A stretch of 64,000 nt of DNA from Oceanisphaera pacifica (GTDB lineage: Bacteria > Pseudomonadota > Gammaproteobacteria > Enterobacterales > Aeromonadaceae): NCBI RefSeq assembly GCF_017498065.1, contig NZ_JAGDFX010000009.1, positions 1 through 64,000 of the forward strand, given 5' to 3'. A program made the translations under genes and the position numbers. Below the pieces are notes generated by a model. That model did no database searches. It had not been told where the DNA came from and saw only the letters and a list, made by a program, of their open reading frames with translations. Each line of letters opens with the position of its first letter. Position 1 is the first letter of the stretch. This document shows positions 55,223 through 64,000 of the stretch, piece by piece.

Positions 55223-55432
55223 TATAAAACGCGCCGTAACTGTAAAGGAAAGTGTTGGTTTTTGACTGATAACTGACCGCTTATAGCTTACCGCTATGTT
55301 TAACGCTTTGGGCGTTAAACGAACTAACCTTTTTAACACACACACACATCGGCACATGCTCTAGGGTGCTCTTTTGAGTTGGAGACATGGGATGTGTGGA
55401 GGCCTAACCCACTACACTTATTTGAGGAAATC
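55223..55432 (+). promoter_or_regulatory. rpsB promoter and leader
   Basis: TATAAA (55223-55228) is followed by a GC-rich discriminator CGCGCC, as is usual for stringently controlled ribosomal promoters; the -35 is weak. A heptamer stretch lies at about 55263-55315 (CTGATAA, CTGACCG, CTTATAG, CTTACCG). The leader 55340-55430 holds the likely S2-autoregulatory RNA, and GAGGAAATC precedes the ATG. The leader structure is inferred from the family. Confidence 0.5.
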
Positions 55433-56158
55433 ATGGCACAAGTTTCTATGCGCGACATGCTGAAAGCCGGCGTTCACTTTGGTCACCAGACTCGTTACTG
55501 GAACCCTAAAATGAAGCCGTACGTTTTTGGCGCTAGCAACCGAGTTCACATTATCAACTTAGAAAAAACCGTTCCTATGTTCAACGACGCGTTGAACTAC
55601 TTAGGCAGCGTTGCTTCTAAGAAAGGTAAAATTCTGTTTGTTGGTACTAAGCGCGCAGCGTCTGAAGCTGTTAAAGAAGCCGCTACCAAGTGTGATCAGT
55701 TCTACGTTAACCATCGCTGGTTAGGTGGCATGCTGACCAACTGGAAGACTGTTCGTCAGTCAATTAACCGTTTAAAAGAGTTAGAAACTCAGTCTGCAGA
55801 CGGTACTTTTGACAAGCTGACCAAGAAAGAAGCGCTAATGCGTTCTCGTGAAATGGACAAGCTAGAGAAGTCTTTGGGCGGTATCAAGAACATGGGCGGT
55901 CTGCCAGACGTATTGTTTGTTATAGACGCCGATCACGAGCACATTGCAATTAAGGAAGCCAACAACCTAGGTATTCCTGTAGTGTCAGTAGTAGATACTA
56001 ACTCTAACCCGGATAACATCGATTATATCATTCCTGGTAATGATGATGCGATTCGTGCCGTTCAGTTATACCTGAGCTCGGCTGCTGATGCTGTTGTTGC
56101 TGCTCGTGCGCAAGACTTGGCCGTGCAAGCTGAAGACAGCTACGTCGTAGAAGAGTAA
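55433..56158 (+). CDS. rpsB: 30S ribosomal protein S2
   Basis: The 241-residue protein has the same length as E. coli S2. Motifs are [19 protein letters not shown] near the start, [20 protein letters not shown] near 62 and [14 protein letters not shown] near 96. [20 protein letters not shown] lies near 192. The ATG at 55433 after GAGGAAATC gives [10 protein letters not shown]; the frame extends 18 codons upstream but that start is rejected. Confidence 0.98.
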   Translation: MAQVSMRDMLKAGVHFGHQTRYWNPKMKPYVFGASNRVHIINLEKTVPMFNDALNYLGSVASKKGKILFVGTKRAASEAVKEAATKCDQFYVNHRWLGGMLTNWKTVRQSINRLKELETQSADGTFDKLTKKEALMRSREMDKLEKSLGGIKNMGGLPDVLFVIDADHEHIAIKEANNLGIPVVSVVDTNSNPDNIDYIIPGNDDAIRAVQLYLSSAADAVVAARAQDLAVQAEDSYVVEE

Positions 56159-56212
56159 TAAAGCAAAAAGCTTAGGCTTGCTTCTTTATTAACCATACGA
56201 AAGTGATGGATT

Positions 56213-56240
56213 AACAGGGGCCAAGTGCCCCTGTTTTCTT
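56213..56240 (+). terminator. Hairpin between rpsB and tsf
   Basis: AACAGGGGC (56213-56221) pairs with GCCCCTGTT (56227-56235) over a 5-base loop and is followed by TTCTT. The position matches the partial terminator known between rpsB and tsf in enterobacteria and probably lowers tsf expression relative to rpsB. Confidence 0.75.
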
Positions 56241-56263
56241 GTAGACTAAGATTGAGGATATTG

Positions 56264-57145
56264 ATGATGGCAACTGTTACCGCGGCCATGGTAAAAGAAC
56301 TGCGCGAGCGCACTGGCGCTGGCATGATGGATTGTAAAAAAGCCCTAACTGCAGCCAATGGCGACATTGAGTTAGCAATTGAAGACATGCGTAAGTCTGG
56401 TCAAGCAAAAGCCGCTAAAAAAGCCGGCCGTATTGCTGCTGAAGGTGTGATCCTGATGCGCCAGTCTGGCAACACTGCTGTTATAGTTGAGCTAAACAGT
56501 GAAACTGACTTTGTTGCTAAAGATGCGGGTTTCCGTGCCTTTGGTGAAAAAGTAGCAGACATTGCATTGGCTAATAAAATTAATGACTTAGACGCATTAA
56601 AAGCGGCTGAGTACGAAAACGGTGAGAACGTTGAAACAACGTTGATTAACCTGATCGCGAAAATTGGCGAAAACATGAGCCTGCGTCGTGTTGAGTTTGT
56701 TGAAGGTGACAACCTAACTACTTACTTACACGGCACCCGCATTGGCGTTATCGCTAACTTGAAAGGCGGTGATGAAGAAGTAGCGAAAGATATTGCTATG
56801 CACATTGCTGCTTCTAACCCACAGTTTGTTAAGCCTGAAGACGTGTCTGCCGACGTGGTAGCTAAAGAGCGTCAAATTCAAGTAGACATTGCTGTTAACT
56901 CTGGCAAACCACAAGAAATTGCCGAGAAAATGGTTGAAGGTCGCATGAAGAAGTTTACCGGTGAAATCTCTCTAACCGGTCAGCCTTTTGTTAAAGATCC
57001 TTCTATTACTGTAGGTGAGCGCTTGAAGCAAGCGAACGCCGACGCTATTAGCTTTGTTCGCTATGAAGTGGGTGAAGGTATTGAGCGTGCAGAAGAAGAT
57101 TTTGCTGCAGAAGTTCAAGCGCAAATTGCCGCTTCTAAAGCTTAA
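56264..57145 (+). CDS. tsf: Elongation factor Ts
   Basis: This protein of about 293 residues has the signature [19 protein letters not shown] at the N-terminus. [20 protein letters not shown] follows near 81 and the C-terminal [15 protein letters not shown] is present. It recycles EF-Tu-GDP. Two adjacent ATGs (56264, 56267) follow GAGG; the second gives the E. coli-like [13 protein letters not shown] terminator follows the stop. Confidence 0.97.
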   Translation: MMATVTAAMVKELRERTGAGMMDCKKALTAANGDIELAIEDMRKSGQAKAAKKAGRIAAEGVILMRQSGNTAVIVELNSETDFVAKDAGFRAFGEKVADIALANKINDLDALKAAEYENGENVETTLINLIAKIGENMSLRRVEFVEGDNLTTYLHGTRIGVIANLKGGDEEVAKDIAMHIAASNPQFVKPEDVSADVVAKERQIQVDIAVNSGKPQEIAEKMVEGRMKKFTGEISLTGQPFVKDPSITVGERLKQANADAISFVRYEVGEGIERAEEDFAAEVQAQIAASKA

Positions 57146-57168
57146 TAACGGCTGAATGACGATGAATT

Positions 57169-57195
57169 AAACCGCGACTTTGGTCGCGGTTTTTC
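57169..57195 (+). terminator. Rho-independent terminator between tsf and pyrH
   Basis: AAACCGCGAC (57169-57178) pairs with GTCGCGGTTT (57183-57192) over a 4-base loop, with a run of T after it. Confidence 0.9.
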
Positions 57196-57215
57196 TATAA
57201 TCAGGAATCAAAAGC

Positions 57216-57944
57216 ATGAGCAATCCTAAACCTGCCTATAAACGTGTTCTTCTTAAACTGAGTGGCGAAGCGCTGCAAGGGGAAGAAGGCTTTGGTATTG
57301 ACGCCGTTATTTTAGAACGTATGGCGCAAGAGATTAAAGAGTTGTCTGAGCTGGGCGTGCAAGTAGGCGTTGTTATTGGTGGTGGTAACTTGTTTCGTGG
57401 TGCGGGTCTTGCCGAGGCGGGAATGAACCGCGTGGTGGGCGACCACATGGGTATGTTGGCAACCGTGATGAACGGCTTAGCAATGCGCGATGCCTTGCAC
57501 CGTGCTTATGTGAATGCCCGTCTAATGTCTGCCATTACGCTAGAAGGCGTGTGCGATACTTATAATTGGTCTAATGCCATTGGTTTGTTACGCAAAGGCC
57601 AAGTGGTGATTTTTTCTGCGGGTACCGGTAATCCGTTTTTTACCACAGATTCTGCTGCGTGTTTACGTGGCATTGAAATTGAAGCCGACGTAGTATTAAA
57701 GGCCACTAAGGTAGATGGTGTATACAGTGATGATCCGGTAAAAAATCCGGATGCTGAGTTGTATAATCACTTAGGTTATAACGACGTGCTAGAGAAAGAG
57801 CTTAAAGTGATGGATCTAGCCGCCTTTACCTTGGCAAGAGACCACGATATGCCAATTCGTGTGTTTAATATGAATAAGCCAGGCGCACTGCGCCGCGCCA
57901 TTATGGGCGAAACCGAAGGCACGTTAATAAGCCGCAAGCTTTAA
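57216..57944 (+). CDS. pyrH: Uridylate kinase
   Basis: The 242-residue UMP kinase (E. coli 241) has [16 protein letters not shown] near residue 13. [20 protein letters not shown] near 50 and [20 protein letters not shown] near 131 are characteristic. [20 protein letters not shown] closes the nucleotide site. It phosphorylates UMP to UDP and so also feeds UDP-sugar supply. It lies behind a terminator with its own ribosome site (CAGGA). Confidence 0.97.
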   Translation: MSNPKPAYKRVLLKLSGEALQGEEGFGIDAVILERMAQEIKELSELGVQVGVVIGGGNLFRGAGLAEAGMNRVVGDHMGMLATVMNGLAMRDALHRAYVNARLMSAITLEGVCDTYNWSNAIGLLRKGQVVIFSAGTGNPFFTTDSAACLRGIEIEADVVLKATKVDGVYSDDPVKNPDAELYNHLGYNDVLEKELKVMDLAAFTLARDHDMPIRVFNMNKPGALRRAIMGETEGTLISRKL

Positions 57945-58520
57945 TAGACAGCTGGAAGCTAGAAGCTGAGAGCTTAGAGCTTAGAGCTTAGAGCTTAGAG
58001 CTTAGAGCTTAGAGCGAAAAGAGTGGATTGCCACGCTGCGCTCGCAATGACCCAAAGGTTCGTCATTGCGAGGAGTGAAACGACGCGGCAATCCAGGTTT
58101 AGTAACGAGTGGTTTGAAGAATGGATTGCTTCGTACCTCGCAATGACATCCTTCAAGGGTAGTGAACAGGGGTTAGGGACTTGGGAATAGGAAAGCAAGC
58201 ATCTAAATCATGTGGGTCATTGCGAGGAGCGTAGCGACGCGGCAATCCATTTAACAGACAGTGATAAGCTTTAAAGGGTGAAGCGGACAAGCGACCCCTT
58301 AAGAGATTAAAGATTTTTTGCAACGGAAGAACGCGGAAGGACACGGAAAAATTAGGCTGAGATAAGAGCGAAAAGTACCAAGATATCTATTGGTAAGTTC
58401 TTAACCATTAAGGTGTTTTTCAGATTTTATCTCTATTTTTCTGCGGGTTCCGTGGATTCCGTTGCAGATATAGGTTTTGGGTTTGATTTTACTTAACGCT
58501 GATAACTTAAGGAAAAAACC
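57945..58520. repeat. Repeat-filled gap between pyrH and frr
   Basis: A ten-unit heptamer tract spans 57950-58019 (AGCTGGA, AGCTAGA, AGCTGAG, then six AGCTTAG and AGCGAAA). It is followed by four copies, in both orientations, of the GTCATTGCGAGGAGCG ... CGACGCGGCAATCC motif at about 58022-58250. A full palindromic element lies at 58315-58466 (TTTGCAACGGAAGAACGCGG to GGATTCCGTTGCAG). No gene is seen. Confidence 0.9.
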
Positions 58521-59078
58521 GTGATTAATGAGATTATACAAGACGCGAAAGAGCGGATGGAAAAAAGCCTTGAGTCACTTAAAGGCCAAATGAATAAAGT
58601 GCGCACGGGCCGTGCTCACCCAAGCTTGCTAGACACTGTGTATGTAGACTACTACGGTGCGCCTACTCCACTTAAGCAGGTGGGTAATATCACCACAGAA
58701 GACTCGCGTACCTTGGCGGTAACTGTGTTTGATAGCACCATGATTAAAGCAGTAGAAAAGGCCATTATGAGTTCAGATTTGGGCTTAAACCCAAACAGTG
58801 CCGGTACCTTAATTCGCATTCCGCTGCCAGCTCTTACCGAAGAGCGTCGTAAAGACCTAATTAAAGTGGTACGCAGTGAAGCAGAGCAAGGCCGCGTGGC
58901 TATTCGCAACATTCGTCGCGATGCCAACGGTGACTTTAAAGCCTTGTTAAAAGAGAAAGAAATCTCTGAAGATGATGATCGCCGTGCACACGACGACATT
59001 CAAAAGCTAACAGATGCATCTATCAAACAGGTAGATGAAGCGCTGGCAGCTAAAGAAAAAGAGTTATTGGAAATTTAA
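58521..59078 (+). CDS. frr: Ribosome recycling factor
   Basis: The 185-residue protein is the same length as E. coli RRF. It has [20 protein letters not shown] near residue 12, [16 protein letters not shown] near 42 and [20 protein letters not shown] near 104. The end is [14 protein letters not shown]. The start is GTG at 58521 behind AAGGA. A terminator lies 24 bases after the stop. Confidence 0.97.
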   Translation: MINEIIQDAKERMEKSLESLKGQMNKVRTGRAHPSLLDTVYVDYYGAPTPLKQVGNITTEDSRTLAVTVFDSTMIKAVEKAIMSSDLGLNPNSAGTLIRIPLPALTEERRKDLIKVVRSEAEQGRVAIRNIRRDANGDFKALLKEKEISEDDDRRAHDDIQKLTDASIKQVDEALAAKEKELLEI

Positions 59079-59101
59079 TCCATACATCGGTTATAGTGAC
59101 C

Positions 59102-59133
59102 AACGCCGCGCGGCTGCCTGCGCGGCGTTTTTC
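59102..59133 (+). terminator. Rho-independent terminator after frr
   Basis: AACGCCGCGC (59102-59111) pairs with GCGCGGCGTT (59120-59129), with T residues after. The uppS ribosome site (AGGAG) follows within 15 bases. Confidence 0.88.
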
Positions 59134-59153
59134 TTTGTGCAGGAGCGTATTAA

Positions 59154-59918
59154 ATGCCAACGACCGAGACAGTGGCAGCATGTAAAGACACCACACTTCC
59201 TCGCCATGTGGCCATTATTATGGACGGTAATGGCCGCTGGGCCGAGCTGCGTGGAAAGTTTAGGGTAAGTGGCCATAAAGCCGGTGTAAAATCGGTGCGG
59301 GCTGCGGTGCGCTTTGCGCATCAACTAAATTTGGATGCCCTTACCTTATTTGCTTTTTCGAGCGAAAATTGGCGCCGCCCTAAAGAAGAGGTAAGTGCGC
59401 TAATGAGCCTGTTTATGACAGTGCTGGGCTCAGAGGTAAAAAAACTGCACCGTAATAATATTCGCTTAAAAGTGGTGGGCAACTGGGACGGCTTTAGTGA
59501 CAGCTTACAACGCAAAATAGCCGATGCTCAGGCGTTAACCGCCAATAATACCGGCCTTACCTTAAATATTGCCGCTAATTACGGTGGTCGCTGGGATATT
59601 ACCCAAGCGTGTCGCCAAGCCGCCGAGCAGGTGGCCGGTGGTAAGATTGCGGCGGCGGATATTAATGAAGATTATTTGAATAACCTGATGTGCATGAGCG
59701 ATCTGGCGGCAGTGGATTTATTAATTCGTACCGGTGGTGAGCAGCGCATTAGTAATTTTTTGCTCTGGCAGCTGGCCTATGCCGAGTTACATTTTACACC
59801 GGTATTGTGGCCCGATTTTGATGAAGCCGCCTTTAGCGACGCCATTGCCGCCTTTGTCAGCCGAGAGCGCCGCTTCGGCTGCACCGGCGAACAAATTAGA
59901 GCTTTGTTGAAAGCGTAA
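59154..59918 (+). CDS. uppS: Undecaprenyl diphosphate synthase
   Basis: This 254-residue cis-prenyltransferase has [18 protein letters not shown] near residue 18 with the catalytic Asp. [20 protein letters not shown] lies near 63 and [20 protein letters not shown] near 182. It makes the C55 lipid carrier that all glycan routes in this window need. It is followed by repeats, not directly by cdsA. Confidence 0.96.
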   Translation: MPTTETVAACKDTTLPRHVAIIMDGNGRWAELRGKFRVSGHKAGVKSVRAAVRFAHQLNLDALTLFAFSSENWRRPKEEVSALMSLFMTVLGSEVKKLHRNNIRLKVVGNWDGFSDSLQRKIADAQALTANNTGLTLNIAANYGGRWDITQACRQAAEQVAGGKIAAADINEDYLNNLMCMSDLAAVDLLIRTGGEQRISNFLLWQLAYAELHFTPVLWPDFDEAAFSDAIAAFVSRERRFGCTGEQIRALLKA

Positions 59919-60440
59919 ATTTAAAGCTGGAAGCCTGAAGCTGAGAGCTGGAAGGGCAATGTTGAATGTTGAATGAAGTTCAAGGGCTTATGCTGTTGTA
60001 TCGTCATTGCGAGGAGCGCAACGACGCGGCAATCCAGTTTACAGACAGCCATACGCTTTACGCTGAGCGCTGTACGAAAAAGCAAAACCGGTGTTTATTT
60101 GTAGGGGCGAATTTATTCGCACAAAAATGACAGCGCCTAGCGCCTAGCGCCCAGCACCAAGCTAAAAGAGAAAGCCCCAGTCAATCAGCCTGGGCTGCTT
60201 TCTTTGACGTAAGGCGGTCGGCGTAAAACGTACCGTGCTCTTTTGGTCGAATGAATTCGACCCTACACAGGGTTTTATTGTTTAACGTAAGGCGGTCAGC
60301 GTTAGACGTATAGCTTTCGTTTGGGAGGGATTGCTTCGTCTCTCGCAATGACAAGCAAACTAGGGTTTGTGTTTAGTTTTTTAACTTCGAGCTTCAAGCT
60401 TATAGCTTCAAGCTTTTAGCTGTGTTTTAAGGATTTTACT
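59919..60440. repeat. Composite repeat region between uppS and cdsA
   Basis: A nine-unit heptamer tract at 59924-59986 passes from AAGCTGG types to ATGTTGA types without losing phase. A composite element at 60001-60121 contains GTCATTGCGAGGAGCG, TACGCTT/TACGCTG heptamers and GTAGGGGCGAATTTATTCGC; it recurs at 63869. AGCGCCT heptamers lie at 60132-60166 and ACGTAAG-GCGGTCG types near 60208 and 60283. The palindrome GGTCGAAT-GA-ATTCGACC is at 60245-60262. AGCTTCA heptamers lie at 60390-60424. No gene is seen. Confidence 0.88.
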
Positions 60441-61316
60441 TTGTTAAAACTAAGAATTATTACGGCTTTGTGTTTGGTGCCTGTGGTGTTGGCGGCGATG
60501 TTTTTTTTACCGTTAACTTACTTCTCGCTGTTTGCCGGCGGGGTGTTTTTGCTGGCGGCGTTTGAATGGGGTCGCTTTATTGATGCAGAGCGCTCTAGTG
60601 TGTTTATGGTGTCGTTGGCTCTAGTGCTGTTTGGCTTAATGGGCGTTGTGCCTATTGAGCATATATGGAGCGCAGAGGCGGGGCCCAACACATTGGCTAA
60701 TGGCTTATATAAGTATGCAGCTTGGTTATTAAGTGCAGGTGCTGTGTGGTGGTTAGTGGCTCTTGGTATGGTGGTTAGTTTTCCGCGTAGTAGTGCATTA
60801 TGGCGTGAAAACCCAGCGACTAAGGCGATGTGTGCCTTATTTAGCTTGGTACCCTTTTATTTTGCACTGCTGGCGCTGCGCAGTTATCAATATGACGTAG
60901 ACACCTATTACGGTGCTTGGTTACTGCTGTTTGTAATGTCACTGGTATGGGTGGCTGATACTGGCGCTTATTTTGCGGGTAAAGCCTTTGGTAAGCGTAA
61001 GCTGTGCCCTAATGTAAGCCCGGGCAAAACCCTAGAGGGGATGTTGGGGGGCGTAGTGGCGGCCACTGTGTTGGCGGTGATTGTAACGCAAAGTGTTAAT
61101 TTGGCACCGGGGCAAAGCCAGGTGTTGTTAATTGCTTCTGTAGTGGCGGTATTGGCCTCTGTGTTGGGTGATTTAACCGAGAGTATGTTTAAGCGCGAAG
61201 CGGGCTTAAAAGACTCAGGTTCTATTTTGCCAGGGCATGGTGGCATTATGGATCGCATTGATAGTTTAACTGCAGCACTGCCGGTGTTTGTGGTCGTGGT
61301 GTGGTTGTTAGGATGA
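60441..61316 (+). CDS. cdsA: Phosphatidate cytidylyltransferase
   Basis: This 291-residue inner-membrane enzyme has about eight helices. It carries the CDP-DAG synthase signature: [19 protein letters not shown] near 172, then [12 protein letters not shown], and [17 protein letters not shown] near 248 ending in [12 protein letters not shown]. It makes CDP-diacylglycerol for phospholipids. The start is TTG at 60441 behind AAGGA. It overlaps dxr by four bases. Confidence 0.95.
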   Translation: MLKLRIITALCLVPVVLAAMFFLPLTYFSLFAGGVFLLAAFEWGRFIDAERSSVFMVSLALVLFGLMGVVPIEHIWSAEAGPNTLANGLYKYAAWLLSAGAVWWLVALGMVVSFPRSSALWRENPATKAMCALFSLVPFYFALLALRSYQYDVDTYYGAWLLLFVMSLVWVADTGAYFAGKAFGKRKLCPNVSPGKTLEGMLGGVVAATVLAVIVTQSVNLAPGQSQVLLIASVVAVLASVLGDLTESMFKREAGLKDSGSILPGHGGIMDRIDSLTAALPVFVVVVWLLG

Positions 61317-62506
61317 TGCAAACGCTTACTGTATTAGGGGCGTCTGGCTCTATTGGTCAAAGTACCTTGGCTGTGGTGCGCCAACATCCTGAGCAGTTTT
61401 CACTTTTTGCCCTAAGTGCGTATCGCAATGTGGCGGCCATGGTGAAAGACTGTGTGGAGTTTGTGCCTCGTTATGCGGTTATGGTTGATGAGGTGGCGGC
61501 CCGTGATTTGCGTCATGAGTTGGCGCAATTGGGCGTTAATACTCAGGTATTAAGTGGCGCCAATGCGCTTTGTGAAGTGGCTCGTGAGCCCGAAGTGACC
61601 ACGGTAATGGCGGCCATTGTGGGGGCGGCGGGTTTGTTGTCTACCTTGGCGGCGGTAGAGGCCGGTAAGCGAGTGTTGCTGGCCAATAAAGAAGCCTTGG
61701 TCATGAGCGGCGAGCTGTTTATTAACAGTGTGCACCGCTATGGCGCCGAGCTATTACCGATAGACAGTGAGCATAATGCCATTTTTCAGTGCCTGCCAAA
61801 TACCTTGCAACAAAACCCGGGGCGCGGTTGCTTAACAGACGCGGGTGTCAGTAAAATTTTACTCACTGGCTCGGGCGGCCCGTTTCGTTATACCCCTATC
61901 TCTGAGTTAGCCGCGGTTACGCCGGCACAAGCCATTGCTCACCCTAACTGGTCTATGGGGCCGAAAATTTCAGTCGACTCCGCCACCATGATGAATAAAG
62001 GTTTGGAATATATAGAGGCGCGCTGGTTATTTAATGCCGCGCCTGAGCAAATTCAGGTATTGGTGCACCCGCAGTCTGTGGTGCATTCTATGGTGCAATA
62101 TTCCGATGGCTCGGTATTGGCGCAACTGGGCCAACCCGATATGATGACCCCCATTGCTCATGCCTTGGCTTATCCTAATCGGATTGCCTCGGGCGTGGCG
62201 CCTCTTGATTTTTGTACCCTCAGTGATTTAAGTTTTATGGCGCCCGACATGGGGCGTTACCCGTGTTTAAAGCTGGCTATAGATGCCTGTGCCAGTGGCC
62301 AAGGGGCCACCACAGCATTAAATGCGGCTAACGAAGTGGCCGTGGCAGCTTTTTTAGCGGGCCAGTTAGGCTTTATGGCGATAGCAGAAGTGAATGAGGC
62401 GGTGATGCAGCAGTTGGGCAGTACGCAAGTGCGTCATTTAGATGACATAATAGCGCAAGATACTCGGGCACGAGACTGTGCAACAGCAGAAATAAGGAAG
62501 CGGTAA
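61313..62506 (+). CDS. dxr: 1-deoxy-D-xylulose 5-phosphate reductoisomerase
   Basis: This protein of about 397 residues (E. coli 398) has the NADPH motif [17 protein letters not shown] at residue 5 and [14 protein letters not shown] near 123. The metal-binding [14 protein letters not shown] follows near 147, then [15 protein letters not shown] near 223. It is the second step of the MEP isoprenoid pathway and so supplies UppS. ATGs at 61313 and 61316 are both possible; the first overlaps the cdsA stop as ATGA. Confidence 0.96.
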   Translation: MMQTLTVLGASGSIGQSTLAVVRQHPEQFSLFALSAYRNVAAMVKDCVEFVPRYAVMVDEVAARDLRHELAQLGVNTQVLSGANALCEVAREPEVTTVMAAIVGAAGLLSTLAAVEAGKRVLLANKEALVMSGELFINSVHRYGAELLPIDSEHNAIFQCLPNTLQQNPGRGCLTDAGVSKILLTGSGGPFRYTPISELAAVTPAQAIAHPNWSMGPKISVDSATMMNKGLEYIEARWLFNAAPEQIQVLVHPQSVVHSMVQYSDGSVLAQLGQPDMMTPIAHALAYPNRIASGVAPLDFCTLSDLSFMAPDMGRYPCLKLAIDACASGQGATTALNAANEVAVAAFLAGQLGFMAIAEVNEAVMQQLGSTQVRHLDDIIAQDTRARDCATAEIRKR

Positions 62507-63855
62507 TGGGCGGCTTTTTGTGGAACTTGGGCGCATTTATTGTGGCGCTTGGCGTATTAGTGGCCGTGCATGAATTTGGTCACTTTTGGGTGGCCAGACG
62601 CAATGGCATTAAAGTAGAGCGGTTTTCTATTGGCTTTGGTAAAGCCATTTGGCGCAGAGTGGGCAAAGACGGTACCGAATATGTACTGGCGATGATCCCG
62701 TTAGGCGGTTATGTCAAAATGCTCGACAGCCGAGTAGAAGACGTGCCCGAGGCACTAAAAGATCAGGCGTTTAATCATAAGTCTGTATGGGCAAGAATGG
62801 CGGTGGTAGTGGCCGGGCCAATGGCAAACTTTGTGTTTGCCATTTTTGCGTTTTGGCTGATGTTTTTAATTGGGGTGCCGGCAGTTAAGCCGGTGCTTAA
62901 TGAAGTTACGGCTTCATCACCCGCCGCAGAAGCTGGCCTATTACCGGGGATGGAAATTCAAGCTATTGATGGTAAAGCTGTGCGCACGTGGGAAGACGTT
63001 AACTTTGCACTGATCGGTCGTTTAGGGGACGACAGTACTGAGTTTGCAGTGAAAAATAGTGCCGGCCAAGCTCAGCAAGCCCGTATTAACTTAATTGGAT
63101 GGGAATTTGATCCCGACGAACAGTCACCCATAAGCGCACTTGGGTTAGTGCCTGTGGGGCCCAAGTTAACGCTTACCGTGGCGCAAGTGCTTGAAGATGG
63201 GCCCGCTAGTCAAGCTGGCATAAAAAACGGTGACCTGTTACAAGCGGTAGATGGCGAAACGCTAACCGACTGGCAACAGCTGGTGAGCAAGGTGCAAGCC
63301 TCTCCTGAAAAAGAATTGGAACTGGATGTGCTGCGCGAGGGTCAGAGACTCAGCTTAGTACTTACCCCTGCTCGTCACGAGACCAGTGAACGTGTCATTG
63401 GTTATGCCGGTTTGGCGCCTAAAGTGTTGCCCGTGGCGGACGAATATCGCTTTGATTTACGCTATGGCCTGTTTTCGGCTGTGGGTGCCGGGATAGATCG
63501 CACTTGGGACTTAACGGTACTCACCTTTCAAATGCTGGGTAAGTTAGTAACGGGCGTGGTGTCGGTTGATAATTTAAGTGGCCCTATTTCGATTGCCAAA
63601 GGGGCAGGAGCGACCGCCGATTACGGCTTGGTGTACTTTTTAGGCTTTATGGCATTGGTGAGTGTTAACTTAGGCATTATTAACCTGTTACCTCTGCCGG
63701 TGTTAGACGGTGGCCACCTGTTGTTTTACATCATTGAAGCCATTACCGGCCGTCCGGTACCAGAAAAAATACAAGAAGTGGGTTTTAAAATTGGCGCCGC
63801 ATTATTAATGATGCTAATGGGCCTAGCGCTATTTAACGATTTTACAAGGCTGTAA
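62506..63855 (+). CDS. rseP: Site-2 protease RseP
   Basis: This 449-residue intramembrane zinc metalloprotease has HEFGH at residues 22-26 in the first helix and two central PDZ domains (around 130-220 and 225-310). The third zinc ligand is in PVLDGGHLL near 402. It cleaves RseA in the envelope stress response. The ATG overlaps the dxr stop as TAATG. The length matches E. coli RseP (450). Confidence 0.96.
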   Translation: MGGFLWNLGAFIVALGVLVAVHEFGHFWVARRNGIKVERFSIGFGKAIWRRVGKDGTEYVLAMIPLGGYVKMLDSRVEDVPEALKDQAFNHKSVWARMAVVVAGPMANFVFAIFAFWLMFLIGVPAVKPVLNEVTASSPAAEAGLLPGMEIQAIDGKAVRTWEDVNFALIGRLGDDSTEFAVKNSAGQAQQARINLIGWEFDPDEQSPISALGLVPVGPKLTLTVAQVLEDGPASQAGIKNGDLLQAVDGETLTDWQQLVSKVQASPEKELELDVLREGQRLSLVLTPARHETSERVIGYAGLAPKVLPVADEYRFDLRYGLFSAVGAGIDRTWDLTVLTFQMLGKLVTGVVSVDNLSGPISIAKGAGATADYGLVYFLGFMALVSVNLGIINLLPLPVLDGGHLLFYIIEAITGRPVPEKIQEVGFKIGAALLMMLMGLALFNDFTRL

Positions 63856-63868
63856 CCCTGACTGATGT

Positions 63869-64000
63869 TGTCATTGCGAGGAGCGCAGCGACGCGGCAAT
63901 CCATCGCACAGGCAGCTATACGCTTTACGCTGAGCGCTGTACGAAAAAACAAAACCGGTGTTTTCTGCTCTTGTCGTTTGTAGGGGCGAATTTATTCGCA
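63869..64000. repeat. Second copy of the composite repeat, cut by the window end
   Basis: The order GTCATTGCGAGGAGCG, CGACGCGGCAATCC, TACGCTTTACGCTGAGCGCT, AAACCGGTGTTTT, GTAGGGGCGAATTTATTCGC is the same as at 60001-60121. A 14-base insert (TCTGCTCTTGTCGT-like) lies before the last block. It lies just behind the rseP stop, as the other copy lies behind uppS. Confidence 0.85.

Noticed and set aside
1-64000. tRNA or rRNA genes
   Set aside because: No CCA-ended cloverleaf or rRNA segment was recognised by eye; a scan with a tRNA model would settle it.

Overview
The window is a chromosomal stretch from a gammaproteobacterium. The block map-rpsB-tsf-pyrH-frr-uppS-cdsA-dxr-rseP at the right end, and the Wzy/Wzz-type surface polysaccharide genes, fit that class. 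Gene order and coding style suggest a marine Aeromonadales/Alteromonadales relative (Oceanisphaera- or Oceanimonas-like), but the genus is an inference. Almost every real gene is on the + strand; the clear exceptions are two small GxxExxY genes. Layout: 1-1545 holds an IS end, a GxxExxY gene and arrays of a long palindromic repeat. 1583-15683 carries a Wzc-like kinase, a Wzx flippase, an acetyltransferase and a nine-gene nonulosonic acid pathway of legionaminic type. That pathway includes a sugar N-formyltransferase and a PIG-L deacetylase and ends in a sialyltransferase-like gene. 15684-17141 is a small island with a TIR-domain gene and a membrane-protein gene, each broken by one homopolymer indel. 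17528-25903 has ugd, a dead UDP-glucuronate epimerase, two glycosyltransferases, a Wzy candidate and several ISAs1-type wrecks. 25936-31889 is a complete pgl-like set for a diacetamido-bacillosamine type lipid-linked sugar, followed by galE and pgi. 36495-38053 is a two-gene ATPase plus PD-(D/E)XK-like nuclease operon. 38334-44155 has a PglL-like ligase and rmlBDAC. 45113-53942 has wzz, a second polymerase, glycosyltransferases, a WbaP/WcaJ-type initiating enzyme and a WaaL-like ligase. 54151-63855 is the conserved translation, lipid and isoprenoid block. Working together, the locus seems to encode two glycan routes. One is a short pgl-type glycan that PglL may transfer to protein. The other is a rhamnose-containing, Wzy-polymerised O-antigen or capsule that may carry a legionaminic-type acid. 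Two exact or near-exact RfaH ops elements lie ahead of rmlB and wzz. Two genome-wide features cut across these modules. The first is a family of about 20 long imperfect palindromes (arms begin TTGCAACGGAA), with GxxExxY genes embedded in or beside them. The second is a family of degenerate 7-bp tandem tracts found between genes, inside essential-pathway coding sequences (ugd, rmlB, pglL, pglF) and inside dead transposases. The best candidates for something undescribed are the repeat/GxxExxY association, the heptamer tracts, the ATPase-nuclease pair with an operator-like palindrome over its promoter, and the TIR/membrane-protein pair. All functions are read from sequence motifs by eye; no database search was run.
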